Both the position numbers and the translations under genes were made by a program. Of a stretch of DNA of 64,000 bases, positions 22,145-34,570 are shown piece after piece. This stretch comes from Holothuria scabra. Its lineage: Eukaryota > Echinodermata > Holothuroidea > Aspidochirotida > Holothuriidae. The stretch is taken from positions 558,001 through 622,000 of the forward strand of contig CM074179.1 in assembly GCA_037179385.1 (NCBI GenBank), in the 5' to 3' direction. Within the stretch, counting starts at the first letter, position 1, and each line of letters opens with the position of its first letter. Under the pieces are notes generated by a model that was given only the letters and a program-made list of their open reading frames with translations, made no database searches and had not been told where the DNA came from.

Positions 22145-23650
22145 CAGGTTACCGGTCGTTTCGCCCCCTTGCCAGTTCGCCCCCAACCAGTTCGCCCCGG
22201 TCGTTTCGCCCCCTTGCCAGTTCGCCCCGTAGTGGAAGTCGCTTCGCCCCCAAAGAGGAAGTCGTTTCGCCCCCAAAGAGGAGGTCGTTTCGCCCCCAAA
22301 TACTTATGAGTATGACATCAAATAAACTGACCTTTAAATGCAGTTTTTTGTAGTTGTCATAACAGAAATTTTAAAAAGTTACAACAGTTGGCAAGGATGT
22401 GACAAAAACCAAGTCAAGTAAGGGTAGGCGGTGCCTTATCTGACACACCAACCAGTCATATGTTAAGTTGACCTGGTATTCTCTTACACGTCCAGAATTA
22501 AGTTTCACAAGCAAGTTTAGCATTTTTTTTAAACCATTTTCGATTTTTGCACCATTTATTGAAAATTATAAATAGAACTAAACGAAACAACACAAAATAT
22601 GATGTGCGAACGTTTACACAAAGAAGCACACGAACGATGTACACATAGCAACGATAACGCAGATAAGCATAGAAAACTTACATCAGTACTATCAATCAGG
22701 GTCCGTTAGTTTCCGCCCTCGATAGTTTCCGCCTGTTACTTTCTGCCCCTAAAAATCTTGGGGCAGAAAGTAATGTTTTAACTAACATGTGATAAAAATA
22801 ACTGTTAACTTCAAATTTCAAATCCAAGTACAAGGCAACAATGAAATTTATGGCTACCCTAGGCCTAAAACTTTTTCAGTAGACCTATCCTCATCAAAAA
22901 TCATCAAAGAATGAATTTTACCACCTTTTTTCTAAATGTCAAGTCTAGTCACAGACTTGTATTTTTTTAACGTATAAGTAGTACGCTTGTCTATAGGTAG
23001 ACTTATGCTGAATGTGTGAACAGTTATTCACAGCACTGAATACCATATACCTGTACGTAAGGTACGTATAAGTATACCAAAGTCTACAGTGAGAATGTTG
23101 CTTGGAAAGACGTCAACATGGCAGTAACGGGTGTTGCATTGAATAGGAGCCTAAAAGACATCGATGAAGTTTGAAACTTTAAGAAAAAGTTGATGGAATC
23201 TTCATTTGACGAAAGTACCATGGATATCACATTCCATTCCATTACTTTCCGCCTCCCAAAAAGATGTTTTCTTCTAAAAATAAAAGGGGCGGAAAACACC
23301 GTTTTTGAGGGGCGGAAAGTATCGAGGGCGGAAACTAACTGTAACCCTATCAATCATAATCAACACAATTAACACTCAATAATTGCGCACGAGCGTAAGG
23401 TAACGTTATGAGTTATGAACTCAATCTCATCCTAAAAGAGAATTAAACAAGAAACTTCACTTCGTGGACATGGTTTGTTCTAAAACGTTCACTTAATATT
23501 GTAAAGGGACCTGCTTCAGAGAGATTAGGGCGAACCGGTAGGTCTTTGGAGGCGAACTGACAGGTCTTAGGGGGCGAACTGGTTTATGCTTGGGGGCAAA
23601 CTGGTATTTAAGGGGCGAACTGGCAAGGGGGCGAAACGACCGGCTACCAG
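22145..23650. mobile_element. 1.5-kb element with GTCGTTTCGCCCCC subterminal repeats, host of a nested element
   Basis: The 31-base arms CCGGTCGTTTCGCCCCCTTG then CCAGTTCGCCCC at 22152 and 23612-23642 are perfect inverts. Each end carries several imperfect copies of AGTTCGCCCC/GTCGTTTCGCCCCC. CCTA flanks both sides (22141-22144 and 23651-23654), a possible 4-bp TSD. No coding frame. A second element is nested at 22699-23347. Confidence 0.75.
22699..23347. mobile_element. Nested 649-bp element with 9-bp TSD (TTTCCGCCC ends)
   Basis: The ends are GGGTCCGTTAGTTTCCGCCC (left) and GGGTTACAGTTAGTTTCCGC (right, read inward), followed by CTCGATAGTTTCCGCC/CTCGATACTTTCCGCC. TATCAATCA is present immediately outside both ends (22690-22698 and 23348-23356), a perfect 9-bp TSD. 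This size fits Mutator-like elements, but no transposase is present. Confidence 0.85.
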
Positions 23651-23808
23651 CCTACGTAATAAGTTAGGCTAAGCCCTAGGCTATTACTACTAACAAAAAC
23701 AATACAATTACCCATCGCCATAGGCATAATGATGACTCAATTGAATAGTGAATTAACGTTACGCGCAGCAAGCTAGGCCAGGCCCTACTCACACAATTTT
23801 TAGAAATA

Positions 23809-25492
23809 GAACAGGGCTGTGTGTTACTTTACATGGCCTAAGCTCATTACACTCCACATCACAGCCCTTGCCCCGCTAACGCAAAAAATCCCATCACTAG
23901 GCGACCTTGGCCAGGTTCATCATCTCTCACGTTCACAAATTACTATGTTTTCTCACCAAACTTTACACAGATGACCTCTGGCACTGCATCCACCTTTCTG
24001 CATAAGCTGTTCACCCAGATTCAATGTTATAATGGTGTATTTTGCCTCGAAAAATTGAACGTAACACTAACTCATTGCGCCATGTTTGCAAGCTTTCGAA
24101 CGACTAAGTAGTCGGTCTTCGATCCTACTAAACCACGCGCTGGCACGCATGGCTATTCCTTGTGTACCCGGGCATGCGCTGACACACTGGATGTTAATTT
24201 AGTTAACGCTGATATTAATTTCATTAAATGGTATCATTAATCATGTTATCATTACTGATGAGGAAGTAAAATACAAAGGACCATTGTGCCAATTTTTTAC
24301 TTTTGTTCGCAAAATGTTGCTAATCATTACATGTTAGAATGGATCCCTGAGTTTTCCACTAGTTGCGCGAAATGCCATGTGCTGTCGTACAACTGAGTTC
24401 CAAGCGCTGCCATACAAGTTGTACGTCAGCGCGTGGAACTTGAGACAGGGCGTACCAGCGGGTGTCAGCGGGTGCCAGCGCGTGGAATAGTAGGACTCGT
24501 CGTCTTTGTGATATCCACTTTGGGGTCAAAGGTCATACCAGGGGTTTCCACTTATTCAAAAAGTTTTCACACTTAGAGAAATTTTGACAACGTTTCAACA
24601 ATTTCAAAAACACTTAGAAGCTTCAAATACGGACAAACAAGAATTTTTTATATGAAATTTGCATTCATTAGGTGGAATGGTTTGTTTATAATGACTATTC
24701 CCCCCATAGTAGTGTGACTGAAATGCTAAATGACCTAGGGTGGGATAGTCTCAAAAACAGGTGTACTGCCAACAGTCTAGCAATTCTTCACAAAGCCAGA
24801 TTGGGCCTCCTAGCCTTGCCAATCAACAACCTACAACCGGTCCGGCGGCCCTCCAGGCATCACCATTCTAATAGCTTTACAAATATACCAACCAATAAGG
24901 ACTGCTACAAATACAGTTTCTTTCCTCGGACCGTCAGAGACTGGAACCTACTCCCCCAGAACATTACAGATCTCAAGGACCCCAAGCAATTCAAGAGCGC
25001 AGCCTTGAGGATCCTCAGACGGGACGACTAACTACATACGCACACTCAACCCTGCACGTTTGACTCCACCAGGAGTGTTGTGCAGTATTTTTCCAGATCC
25101 AGATCCAGAATGATCGTTAAAGTTATCGATTTGGTGAAATGGTTACAACATTCTAGGAATGATTTTTGACTATTTGCAAGTTCATGTAGAAACACTTATT
25201 GTACGAGGGCTCATTCAAACAACGGAGTTTCTAACCAGAATCGAAGTGTCATTTTGCTGCATTTTGACCTCAGACTGTCCATGAAAGCCGATTTATTGGT
25301 AACTTTTCAATGGAAAGTCACTTGCACATCATTTTGTGGTTATATAAGTTCGATGTGTGTAATGTTTACCAGTTAAGAATGTATTTTGTTCTGAAAGCCT
25401 AATGATGGGATTCCCTGTGTTAGCGGGGCAAGGGCTGTGATGTGGAGTGTAATGAGCTTAGGCCATGTAACGTAACACACAGCCCTGTTCAA
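23809..25492. mobile_element. 1.68-kb TIR element (CAGGGCTGTGTG family, copy 2)
   Basis: About 85-base inverted arms run from GAACAGGGCTGTGTGTTAC and TTTACATGGCCTAAGCTCAT inward to CATCACAGCCCTTGCC (left), mirrored at 25400-25492. Its ends are alike to those of the 20954-21482 element. It contains a LINE tail at 24660-25090. Confidence 0.8.
24660..25090 (+). pseudogene. CR1/L2-like LINE 3' end inside a DNA element
   Basis: The open stretch at 24672-25031 reads SSVTEMLNDLGWDSLKNRCT, ILHKARLGLLALPI, YKYSFFPRTVRDWNLLPQNI and TDLKDPKQFKSAALRIL, then stop. It is the conserved C-terminus of a LINE reverse transcriptase (FFPRTxxDWNxLP). The same family gives the interrupted copy at 27545-29280. Confidence 0.85.
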
Positions 25493-26344
25493 GGGCTACT
25501 GTAGGCCTAGACCTGTACTACTGTAGTGTAACTTAAGTGTTACTGTTAACGTTAGGCCTAACGTTAGCACATAGGCTAGGCCTAGCCTAGGCTAAAGTTA
25601 GGCTCATTAGCAAAGTATTAAAACTTGTCGTTAAAAACTGACGTTGATTGAGCAGAAACTAGCCTAACTTGGGATTTAAGCAAAAGCTGTAGAAAATTTT
25701 GTTGTGAACCCCATATTACTTAAATTCGAAATTAGCAACTATCGTAACATCTGATACATTTACCATTTTTGCCAAGACAGGCCAACCAAAACAAAAGACA
25801 TTGCAAAAGGCTACGGACTTCCTATGCCTGGAGACAACATGTAAATAATAACGCGTAGATCTCATTCGTCCGAAGATTGTCGCCACAGACTGGGACAAAA
25901 AAGAGGCACTTAAATGGCCGCAGTGTGGATATAATTTGACGACTCTGTAATATTGTAATCAAAATTCAAACGTGAATGGGAAAAAATATTATGTTCCTTC
26001 ACTAAGTATATTTATTTTACCTAATCTTGCATAATTTTGAAAATATTTCAAGTTTCTTGCAAAATCTGTTGATGGAGACTACTTGAGCAAGTCCAAAACT
26101 TCCTACAAGCAACCGTACCAGACAGCCATCTTGCTACGCCTATACTTTCACCGTGTGGTAGCAAACATCCATGGAAAGCCAACTCTGTCCATTTATATTG
26201 GCAGTCCGTGGAAGAGCTCTGCCGTGAGATGCGACTAGGGAGAGGACGTCACCCTACGTCATATGCTATTTTTGGCCTATCACACTTGCATGAACTTATA
26301 GAGGCTTTGCAATTGCGTCACAAAACCGCCATGCTGGAGGACAT
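25493..26344. other. No gene seen
   Basis: Palindromic AGGCCTA/TAGGCCTAACGTTAGG motifs are dense at 25500-25610; the remainder is unremarkable. No exon or repeat homology found within the window. Confidence 0.4.
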
Positions 26345-26515
26345 TCATGCCAAATACATGTGGCTTTGTGCCGAACGCACTGCACAGTGTGCACTGTGAT
26401 ATGCACGGTGTGTACAAATTCAACAAGCAAGCGCGTCCCGTATGGTTTACTACGTAGTTACATGTACTCCAACATGGCCGCCGGAGAGTATTATGACGTC
26501 ATGTGAAAAGCCTCT
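26345..26515 (+). repeat. Dispersed repeat shared with 8045-8215
   Basis: The same ordered blocks as the first copy: ACATGTGGCTTTGTGCCGAA, CAACAAGCAA, CTCCAACATGGCCGCCGGAG, then AAAAGCCTCTATA. Confidence 0.7.
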
Positions 26516-26589
26516 ATATAGTGACGATATTACAGTCGGAGCGAAAGTCATGACCGGGTCATGATTCAACCAATCCCTTACAAAAAAAA

Positions 26590-26945
26590 CCCATGAGATC
26601 CCCACGGGAAGAGCACTTCCCATGGGAATCCCATGGGAATTCAAGATTCCCCATGGGAATTGTTTGGGAGACAAACATTCCCCATGGGAAGTCTGAAAAT
26701 CAACATGGGAAATTCATCACTTCCCTCATACTTCCCATGGGAAATGAAAATTCCCAATGGGAAGCTACAAATCCCCATGGGTTTTCATTTGCATCACATG
26801 GAAAGTTACAAGCTGACATGGGAAATAGTATGCATCTCATGGGGAATGCTTATTCCCCATGGGGTATTTTGATTTCTCACGGGGAAGCCATAATTCCCCA
26901 CGGGATTTGACAATTCTCATCGGAAAGTAACAAGTCCACATGGGA
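26590..26945. repeat. Degenerate array of the TTCCCATGGGAA palindrome
   Basis: About 14 copies or half-copies of TTCCCATGGGAA/CCCATGGGAATTC are spaced roughly 20-30 bases apart with unrelated spacers. Open frames on both strands here (such as 26593-26910) are by-products of the repeat. Confidence 0.85.
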
Positions 26946-27670
26946 ATTTTTAATTTTTCTTGTGGAATATTATCATGCAATTAGGCATATGGCATGCAGT
27001 GCATATTTGTGATTTCACTGTAAATATCGTAGGCCTACTGAAGAGCAACATCCTTTAAGCTAAATTTTGGGGAACAAATATGATTATGCAATAAACAGAA
27101 GGGGAGTCAAAATAAATTTTACTCTAGTAATCATGAGGTGCAATAACTTAAATTTTCAGTTGACTGCATGTGTTACTAGGCCTTTAGAATATAGATGGCA
27201 TAATTGACATTGTCTGCAATATTAAGGTCACCTATAAATCACCCCCTCCCCCTCCCTACTCTGACAAAAAACTTGCATCAGGCTTCTATAATTTTATTTT
27301 ATTCTATTTTATTTACTTTTTTTTTTTTTTGGCGGGGCGGGGCGGGGCACGATATGATGGAAAAGTCCAAGAATATAGAGAAAAAAACCGATATTTTAGG
27401 TGTTTTTTGCATTGCAAGGTTGGGTCATGGGGGCTTCTAACCCCCAAAACCCTTCCCGTGGCTACGCCACTCGTACTAGGGCTACTACGTATGTTTGTAA
27501 TGATTACCTCGCCCACAGAGGTTTTTCCGAAATATTAAGGGAGTTAGGGTAGGATTGCCTCAAAGATAGAAGTTCTTTAAGCTTGTTACCCTCTAGCAAG
27601 CCAGACTGGCCCTCTTGTCTTTGTCAACTGCCAAACTCCTGCAACCGGGCCCGGGCCTTCTATATAGGCA

Positions 27671-28473
27671 TGGGCGTCCGCAGAAATTTTTATAAGGGGA
27701 CGGCAAGGTCATTCATGGATGATTGAATTGTGTGCACTATCTAAGCGGAGCGCCACCATCTGTTGGCGCGGAGCGTACAAGAGAATTTGGGGCCTTACAA
27801 ACCCTCCAGATGGCCGGAAACGACACTTGGCGAGTGTTCCAAGCTGCATGTACCCAGCCCTGAAACAGGAATTTCAGGTCTGTAATTTTTAGATTTTTAG
27901 AATTTTCAATGTAAAAAATTTTTGAAGGGAAATCTGCCTCTCGGTCACGGCCTCGCACGCTTATGCACGATAAAACTTGAAACTGTCAAACAGCCAACAC
28001 AGGCCTATATCCATTACCCAATTATGAACCATACCCCCCCCCCCCCCCCCAGATATATTCACGTTGTATATCCCAGTTACATCCGCGCGTTGCCACTTGA
28101 GATCAGCCAGCACGGGACCAATCCAAGACGAACGCATTCATCAATAGTCGGATGCCATATGCACACTACATAACTGACAACTATTACAATTTTGGCAGAG
28201 TTTTTACAGTTACAAATTTCCAATAGATATCACGAATGATGGTCCCCAAATTACGATTTCACTATTCAGCATACCATCTTCTCTTTTGCTATTCCTGGTC
28301 AAATGTCCGCATATTTCACGAGTAGAAACTGACGCTGTGAGTGAAGATACTTTGATGATTTATTTTTAATTTTTTTCTATTTTAATTTTTAATTAATTTT
28401 TCACAAGTTTGATTTTCCAGGAGGGCCAGTGCCCCCCTTGCCCCCCCCCCCCCACCTCTTGCTGACGCCCACA
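27671..28473. mobile_element. 0.8-kb TGGGCGTC element inserted in LINE
   Basis: TGGGCGTCCGCAGAAATTTT at the left is inverted as TGCTGACGCCCA at the right. TATATAGGCAT occurs at both junctions, consistent with a target duplication. It includes a C-homopolymer next to the right end and one copy of the GGAGCGCCACCATC motif at 27747. Confidence 0.7.
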
Positions 28474-28630
28474 TATATAGGCATTTCAACTCAAATAGCT
28501 ACCCAAAACAAACAAGGACAAGGACTGCTATAAATACGACCGTTTTCCTCGGACCGTCAAAGACTGTAACCTTCTTCCCTGCTGAGGATATTATTCACCT
28601 GCATGACCTCAAATTATTCAAGAACGCTAT

Positions 28631-29227
28631 TGTTGGATAATGCGATGAAGCCCCGCGACTCCGCCATGTCGAGTAAAGTGATGTAGTACGGGGATCCTGC
28701 GCACGGTAGTATCCAGAAACCAAAAAACAGATGGAGAGTTCCAATCGATTTAATGATGATTTATTCGTTGATTAAGTTGCAAAAAGGATGATCAAGTTTA
28801 AATCATTCTGCCGGCAAAAAAAGGGATTAATTATCTATATCTACAGCTAGGTTACTCGAGTGCTCCTCGTCTGAAGTCTGATGCACGGGTATCCTGCTTG
28901 CGGGCTCGGTCTTGGAAACCTCGTGCGCGCTCCGAATACCTGCAGTCCCTGATTGGTCAAAAGTTATGACGCACCAATGCAAATGAATGCAATGATATAG
29001 ATGACCAATGAGGAGGCTGCTAAGGGGGAAATTGACCACACCTCAAAAATATGGGTTACAGTGTGCACGTGGAACTACAGCGATGAACTATGTCACGTCC
29101 ACCGGTAACACGTGACGGGAAACAGGAAGGGCCCTGGGAATCTAGAACAAAAGGAAGGGAGCGTTGCTCGTAAACAACAAGATGGCGTCTGCTAAAGGTC
29201 ATGGAGAGTGCACCATACTACATAACA
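28631..29227. mobile_element. Candidate solo LTR in the LINE fragment
   Basis: The insert begins TGTTGGATAATG and ends CATAACA, with CTAT on both sides (28627-28630 and 29228-29231), the TG...CA plus 4-bp TSD pattern of a solo LTR. An alternative reading is an 8-bp near-TSD (AACGCTAT/AACACTAT) of another element type. No internal coding region. Confidence 0.45.
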
Positions 29228-29595
29228 CTATCTTAAGATCCCTCAGACGAGAGGACTAACTCTCAAGTGATGGCCTGATTTTAGTCGGACATAGGTGGGG
29301 TCCATTGCTTTTGGTCTCTCAATTCCCTCGTTTACCTGCATCAAGAATGGTTGTATACTGAATTGTATCTTGGTCCCCTCAATTTCACTGTATTATATGA
29401 GGGTCTGATATTCAAGCAGACATTAAATAAAGATGATTTGCTGATTGACGCCATCATTTGCTGCCTAGCTACAGTCGCTAAATACGAGCGCTGATCGGAT
29501 TCGTTTATTCTGAGACATAGCCTATGAAAGAATCATTTTTACTGCTACAGCCTGATTTACTTTAGTTGGAAATTGGAATACCTGGGCGGAACTAA

Positions 29596-31190
29596 CAGTG
29601 GCGTAGCCACGGGGGGGGGGGGCTGGGGGCCTAGGCCCCCCAGATTTGTTTCAGGTCCCCCAAATTTTTTGCGTCCTGATAAAGTAATTGAAAAAAATAA
29701 AATGTTTGAACGGAAATAAACTTGGAAGTATTTCCTTCAAAACACTAAATAAATAAAATATGTAACAGTTAAAAAAAAACCTGGATGAATGTGTGTAAAA
29801 CACATTTTGTGCGCACGTATGAAATCGATTAATAACGTCAAAATGCCTACTTTCACTAAATTAGATACCGTTTGTGATCTGCACTGTCGTTTATTGCATT
29901 TCACTTCGAACATGAAAGGAAAGTCTCGACGACAAACTTTAATGTGACTGTGAGGTTGAGACCCTTTCTGCCTTTCGGATGGCTGATTGATTTACTGCAA
30001 GTAAGGCAATCGTACACTGTAGACCACTCTTACACCATTCCTTTACTTTATCATACACAAAATATGCCGTAAGCAGGTATGGGTAAGGTACTGCCTTCGG
30101 AAAATTCTTCCCTTCCATCCTTAACAAGTACTGTAGGCCTATGTCGTGCCTCACTCCTGCCATGACAAGTGCCACTGTAGGACGATTTTTTCGACAAGTC
30201 TTCTTTTCACAGTGACACTGGCGTCCGGGGGATTTGTAAAATGTCCACATCGTCCGGATTTCATGTGTTTCCCACATGATCCATACTTCTGTTGCGGTTC
30301 AATTATTTTGAGAGATTTATTCGTAGTATTTTAATTTTGACTACGTAATGTACCGATGAACAAATACTGCACCATTTTGCACATTGTTTCTTTGGCAGTG
30401 TGTATGTCTCTTGTAAAATCTCTACAAAAACTAAAATTATTTTGGTATTTTTTCATGCTCCCAAAAAGGGAAAACCTAAAACTTAGGCCAATAATCAGTT
30501 CAAAGTTTTGCCAAACATAGCACCATTTTGCATCTAGGAAATCTAACGCAAGGAAAGTTTCTCAGAGGGGGCACAACTACTTTTGGTTTTCCTGTTAAAG
30601 GGTAAGGTACTGCTTTATTTAAGCTGAAATTCATTCAAATATTGCCGCATTTGCGGCTGGGTACATACACATTAAAACACGTGGGAAGTGCCGTTTCCCG
30701 CCATCTGGAGGGGTTTTAAAGCCCCAAATTTTCTTGTGCGCTCTGCGCCAACTGATGGTGGCGCTCCGCTGAGAATCAAATATTGCCGCATTTGCAATCT
30801 ACGTCCTTCTGAAATTTACAATTTTACCAAGGGAAAGGGAGATACCGGTTCTCTTTAGTCTCATCCCACAGGCCACAGATCAGTAGTGCCCAGATTTGGG
30901 GTCCCTACAAAGTGTATGTATTACCGTTTTTCATAGATTGATTTTTTATTCTCATTATCTGAGAAGTCGCAGACATGAGATTCGTATTTCAAGGCTGGGT
31001 ACATCCAAAGTAAAACACATGGGAAGTGCCGTTTTCGGCCATCTGGAGGGGTTTTAAAGGCCAAAATTTTCTTGTACGCTCCTTGCCAACTAATGGTGGG
31101 GCTCCGCTTAGATAGCCTAGCGGTGCCCGACCCTCGGAGGTACAACCCCCCCCCCCAAAAAAAAAAAATCTCATCCTGGCTACGCCACTG
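29596..31190 (+). mobile_element. 1.6-kb hAT-like CAGTGGCGTAGC element, copy 1
   Basis: It starts CAGTGGCGTAGCCACGGG and ends GGCTACGCCACTG. GGAACTAA flanks both sides (29588-29595 and 31191-31198), a perfect 8-bp TSD. Nearly its whole length is the reverse complement of copy 2. The shared open stretch (MWETHEIRT...YKSPGRQC) reads minus at 30200-30277. No transposase motif recognised. Confidence 0.9.
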
Positions 31191-31350
31191 GGAACTAATG
31201 ATGGAGCTAGGCTGGAAAAGTTCTATTGTCATTCAACCCCTCCTCCATATTTATCGCTTCCGTCACATTTGACCTGCCCCCCCCCCCCCTTCTGGCAAAT
31301 CCCGGATCCGCTAGTGGAATAGCTATCAATATATGTAGGACTAATGTTAG
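31191..31350. other. 160-bp spacer between inverted element copies
   Basis: This is unique sequence between the two oppositely oriented elements. It includes a C-run and CTTCTGGCAAATCCCGGATC, a fragment resembling another repeat end. Confidence 0.6.
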
Positions 31351-32960
31351 CAGTGGCGTAGCCAGGATGGGATTTTTGGGGGGCCTAGGTAACAAGTGGG
31401 AGGGCCTGGTACCTCCGAGGGTCAGGCACGGCAAGACTATCTAAGCGGAGCGCCACCATCGGTTGGGGCGGAGCGTACAAGAAAATTTTGGGCTTTAAAA
31501 CCCCTCCAGATGGCCGGAAACGGCACTTCCCATGTGTTTTAAAAGCTGGATGTACCTAGCCTTGAAATACGAATCTCATGTCTGCGACTTCTCAAATAAT
31601 GAGAATAAAAAATCAATATATGAAAAATGGTAATACATACACTTTTTAGGGACCCCAAAACTGGGCACTTCTGATCTGTGGCCTGGGGAATGAGACTAAA
31701 GGGAACCGATATCTCCTTTTCCCTTGGGAAAAATTGTAAACTTTAGAAGGACGTATATCGCAAATGCGGCAATATTTGAATCTAAGCGGAGCGCCACCAT
31801 CAGTTGGCGCGGAGCGTACAAGAAAATTTTTGGGCTTTAAAACCCCTCCAGATGGCCGGAAACGGCATTTCCCACGTGTTTTAAACTGGATGTACCAGCG
31901 GCAATATTTGAATGGATTTCAGCTTACCTAAGGCAGTACCTTACCCTTTAACAGGAAAACCAAAAATAGTTGTGTCCCCCTCTAAGAAACTTTCTTTGCG
32001 TTAGATTTCCTAGATGCAAAATGGTGCTATGTTTGGAAAAACTTTGAACTGATTATTGGCCTAAGTTTTAGGATTTTCCCTTTTGGGGGAGCATGAAAAA
32101 TATCAAAATATTTTTAGTTTTTGTAGAGATTTTACAAGAGACATACATACTACCAAAGAAACAATGTGCAAAATGGTGCAGTATTTGTTCATCGGTACAT
32201 TACGTAGTCAAAATTAAAATACTACGAATAAATCTCTCAAAATAATTGAACCGCAAAGCAGAAGTATGGATCATGTGGGAAACACATGAAATCCGGACCT
32301 TGTGGACATTTTACAAATCCCCCGGACGCCAGTGCCAACTAGTAAAAAAGAGGACTTGTCGAAAAAATCGTCCTATAGTGGCACTTGTCATGGGCAGGAG
32401 TGAGGCACGACATAGGCCTACTTGTTAAGGATGGAAGGGAAGAATTATCCGAAGGCAGTACCTTACCCTTACCTGCTTACGGCATATTTTGTGTATGATA
32501 AAGTATAGGAATGGTCGTGTAAGAGTGGTGTCCAGTGTAAGATTGCCTTATTTTCAGTAAATCAATCAGCCATCCGAAAGGCAGAAAGGGTCCTAACCTA
32601 ACAAAGTCACATTAAAGTTTGTCGTCGAGACTTTCGTTTCATCTTCGAAGGGAAATGCAATAAACAGTGCAGATCACAAACGGTATCTAATTTAGTGAAA
32701 GTAGGCATTTTGAAGTTATTACTTGATTTCATACGTGCGTACAAAATGTGTTTTACACACATTCATCCATGTTTTTTTTTAATTTTTACACATTTTATTT
32801 ATTTACTGTTTTGAAGGAAATACTTCAAAGTTTATTTCCGTTCAAACATTTTATTTTTTTCAATTACTTTATCACGACGCAAAAAATCTGGGGGGGGGGG
32901 GCTGAAGAAAATCTGGGGGGGCCTAGGCCCCCCAGGCCCCCCCCCGTAGCTACGCCACTG
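31351..32960 (-). mobile_element. 1.6-kb hAT-like CAGTGGCGTAGC element, copy 2 (inverted)
   Basis: It starts CAGTGGCGTAGCCAGGAT and ends GTAGCTACGCCACTG. AATGTTAG flanks both sides (31343-31350 and 32961-32968), a perfect 8-bp TSD different from that of copy 1. The two are therefore separate insertions. Internal homology to copy 1 is end to end, in opposite orientation. Confidence 0.9.
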
Positions 32961-32968
32961 AATGTTAG

Positions 32969-33256
32969 TTCGAAAAACTCCAGCGATTTGAGGTGGTATA
33001 GAGGACCGGCGAGACCAGGTGTGAGGGGGTGTCTCATCCCCCCTCCCCCAAAAAATTAAACCGTCAGAGCGACAGTATTTGGAAAATCTGAAATTTGAGT
33101 TGGAAATTCCTAATACTTAATATTTTCCGACTAGGCCTACATTTCTAAGTGAATCAAGTGTTTTAAACTTTCCTCACTTAAATTAGCACCATACTGCCCT
33201 ATTATCGCAAATCCTTCATTAATTGCCAAAGTTTTCTCGTTCTCCGCGCGCTCCAG
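32969..33256. other. No gene seen
   Basis: Spacer sequence between the inverted element copy and the 68-bp tandem repeat; nothing recognised. Confidence 0.4.
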
Positions 33257-33462
33257 CTTCATCGATGTAGTATCAGTAGCATTTCAAACATATCTTAATT
33301 ACATTAATCTAAGAATGGTTGATGCTTCCTCGATGTAGTATCAGTAGCATTTCAAACATATCTTAATTACATTAATCTAAGAATGGTTGATGCTTCATCG
33401 ATGTAGTATCAGTAGCATTTCAAACATATCTTAATTACATTAATCTAAGAATGGTTGATTTT
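33257..33462. repeat. 68-bp tandem repeat, 3 copies
   Basis: CGATGTAGTATCAGTAGCAT starts at 33263, 33331 and 33399, an exact 68-base period. The copies are nearly identical, so the amplification is recent. Confidence 0.95.
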
Positions 33463-34199
33463 TCGGGTGCATAGGCCTCTCCTTTTCGATTTCCAGTTTT
33501 CCGCCAAAGGTTTTTAAGCTCTACTTTTTAGTGATAGGGTGTAAAAGGTGAGAGGGGTTTTTCGTCCAAGAATCAATTTTGATCATGAATGTTCTCTCAA
33601 ACACAGTTATCAAATTTACCAAATTTTTGTCCCCTCCGCGCCCTTCAGATACTCAGACGAGATTTTAAAGCTCAATTTCTAACCAATTGGTTTAAGTAAG
33701 GCGCTCCAGCACCATTTTTTCAGCCTTCTTCCGACCTTACTATTTGTTCTGATATAACAACTCAAGCAGACCCCTCGCGGCAAAAGTTAAAAGCATTTTG
33801 CGAATTCGGAAACGGATCACCTAGTCACCTCGTGATATGGAGACAAGTTTTAATGTGGAATTCAACTGTCTTCATGAAGATTCTGAAACTGTAAATTTTT
33901 GCTATTGGTGCGAGAGCCCATAAACTGATGGTCATGCGTTTTAAAACATGCACTCGAATGCAGGAAAATTTTGCAGGGTGAGGTGAAAACCCTGTCTCAT
34001 TAAATCCTACTGACCCATGGGGCAGGGAGAGGACTGCCTCCCAAATATGCACACGATCTGAATTCCCGTCAGAGGTTTGAAAGCGTAGGACGACCATTTA
34101 AGTCTCAAACAATCTGGTATACAACCTGGTATGCTTTAAATCACTTGAAATTTTCAAGATTAAGTTGGTGGGCAACTAATACCAAGCCCTATCCCTAGG

Positions 34200-34570
34200 T
34201 CTCAGTTATATCTGGCTTTACATGACCATACAAAAATTTATTACATATCTGGACGAGCATTTAATCAAGTTATATCTGGCTTGTTATGGCAATGTAAAAC
34301 AAAAATACAAAACTTAACTTGCACATGGAAAGGCATTTCATAAAGCTGTATCTGGCTTGGTATGGCCATAAAAACTCTATTTACATATCTGGACTGATAT
34401 TTCATCAAGATACATCTGGCTTGATATGGCCATACAAAACTTCATTTGCAAATCTGGAAAGGCTTTTCTTCAAGTTATATCTGGCTTGATGTGGTCATGT
34501 ACTGAAAACTTGATGTATACATCAATATATCTATGTAGGGGTATACATCTTGCTTCATATGGCCATGTAA
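34200..34570. repeat. Diverged tandem repeat, about 60 bp, 5-6 copies
   Basis: CATCAAGTTATATCTGGCTT then GATATGGCCATACAAAAC recurs with 10-20% divergence from 34205 to 34565. Confidence 0.75.

Larger units (their letters stand above)
27545..29280 (+). pseudogene. CR1/L2-like LINE 3' end interrupted by two insertions
   Basis: 27570-27670 (GCAAGCCAGACTGGCCCTC), 28474-28630 (GGACTGCTATAAATACGACC, TTTTCCTCGGACCGTCAAAG) and 29228-29265 (TTAAGATCCCTCAGACGAG) align in order with 24750-25040. The gaps are an element at 27671-28473 and one at 28631-29227. Several stops and frameshifts are present. Confidence 0.8.

Noticed and set aside
26593..26910. 105-codon frame with recurring His-Gly
   Set aside because: It follows directly from the TTCCCATGGGAA array.
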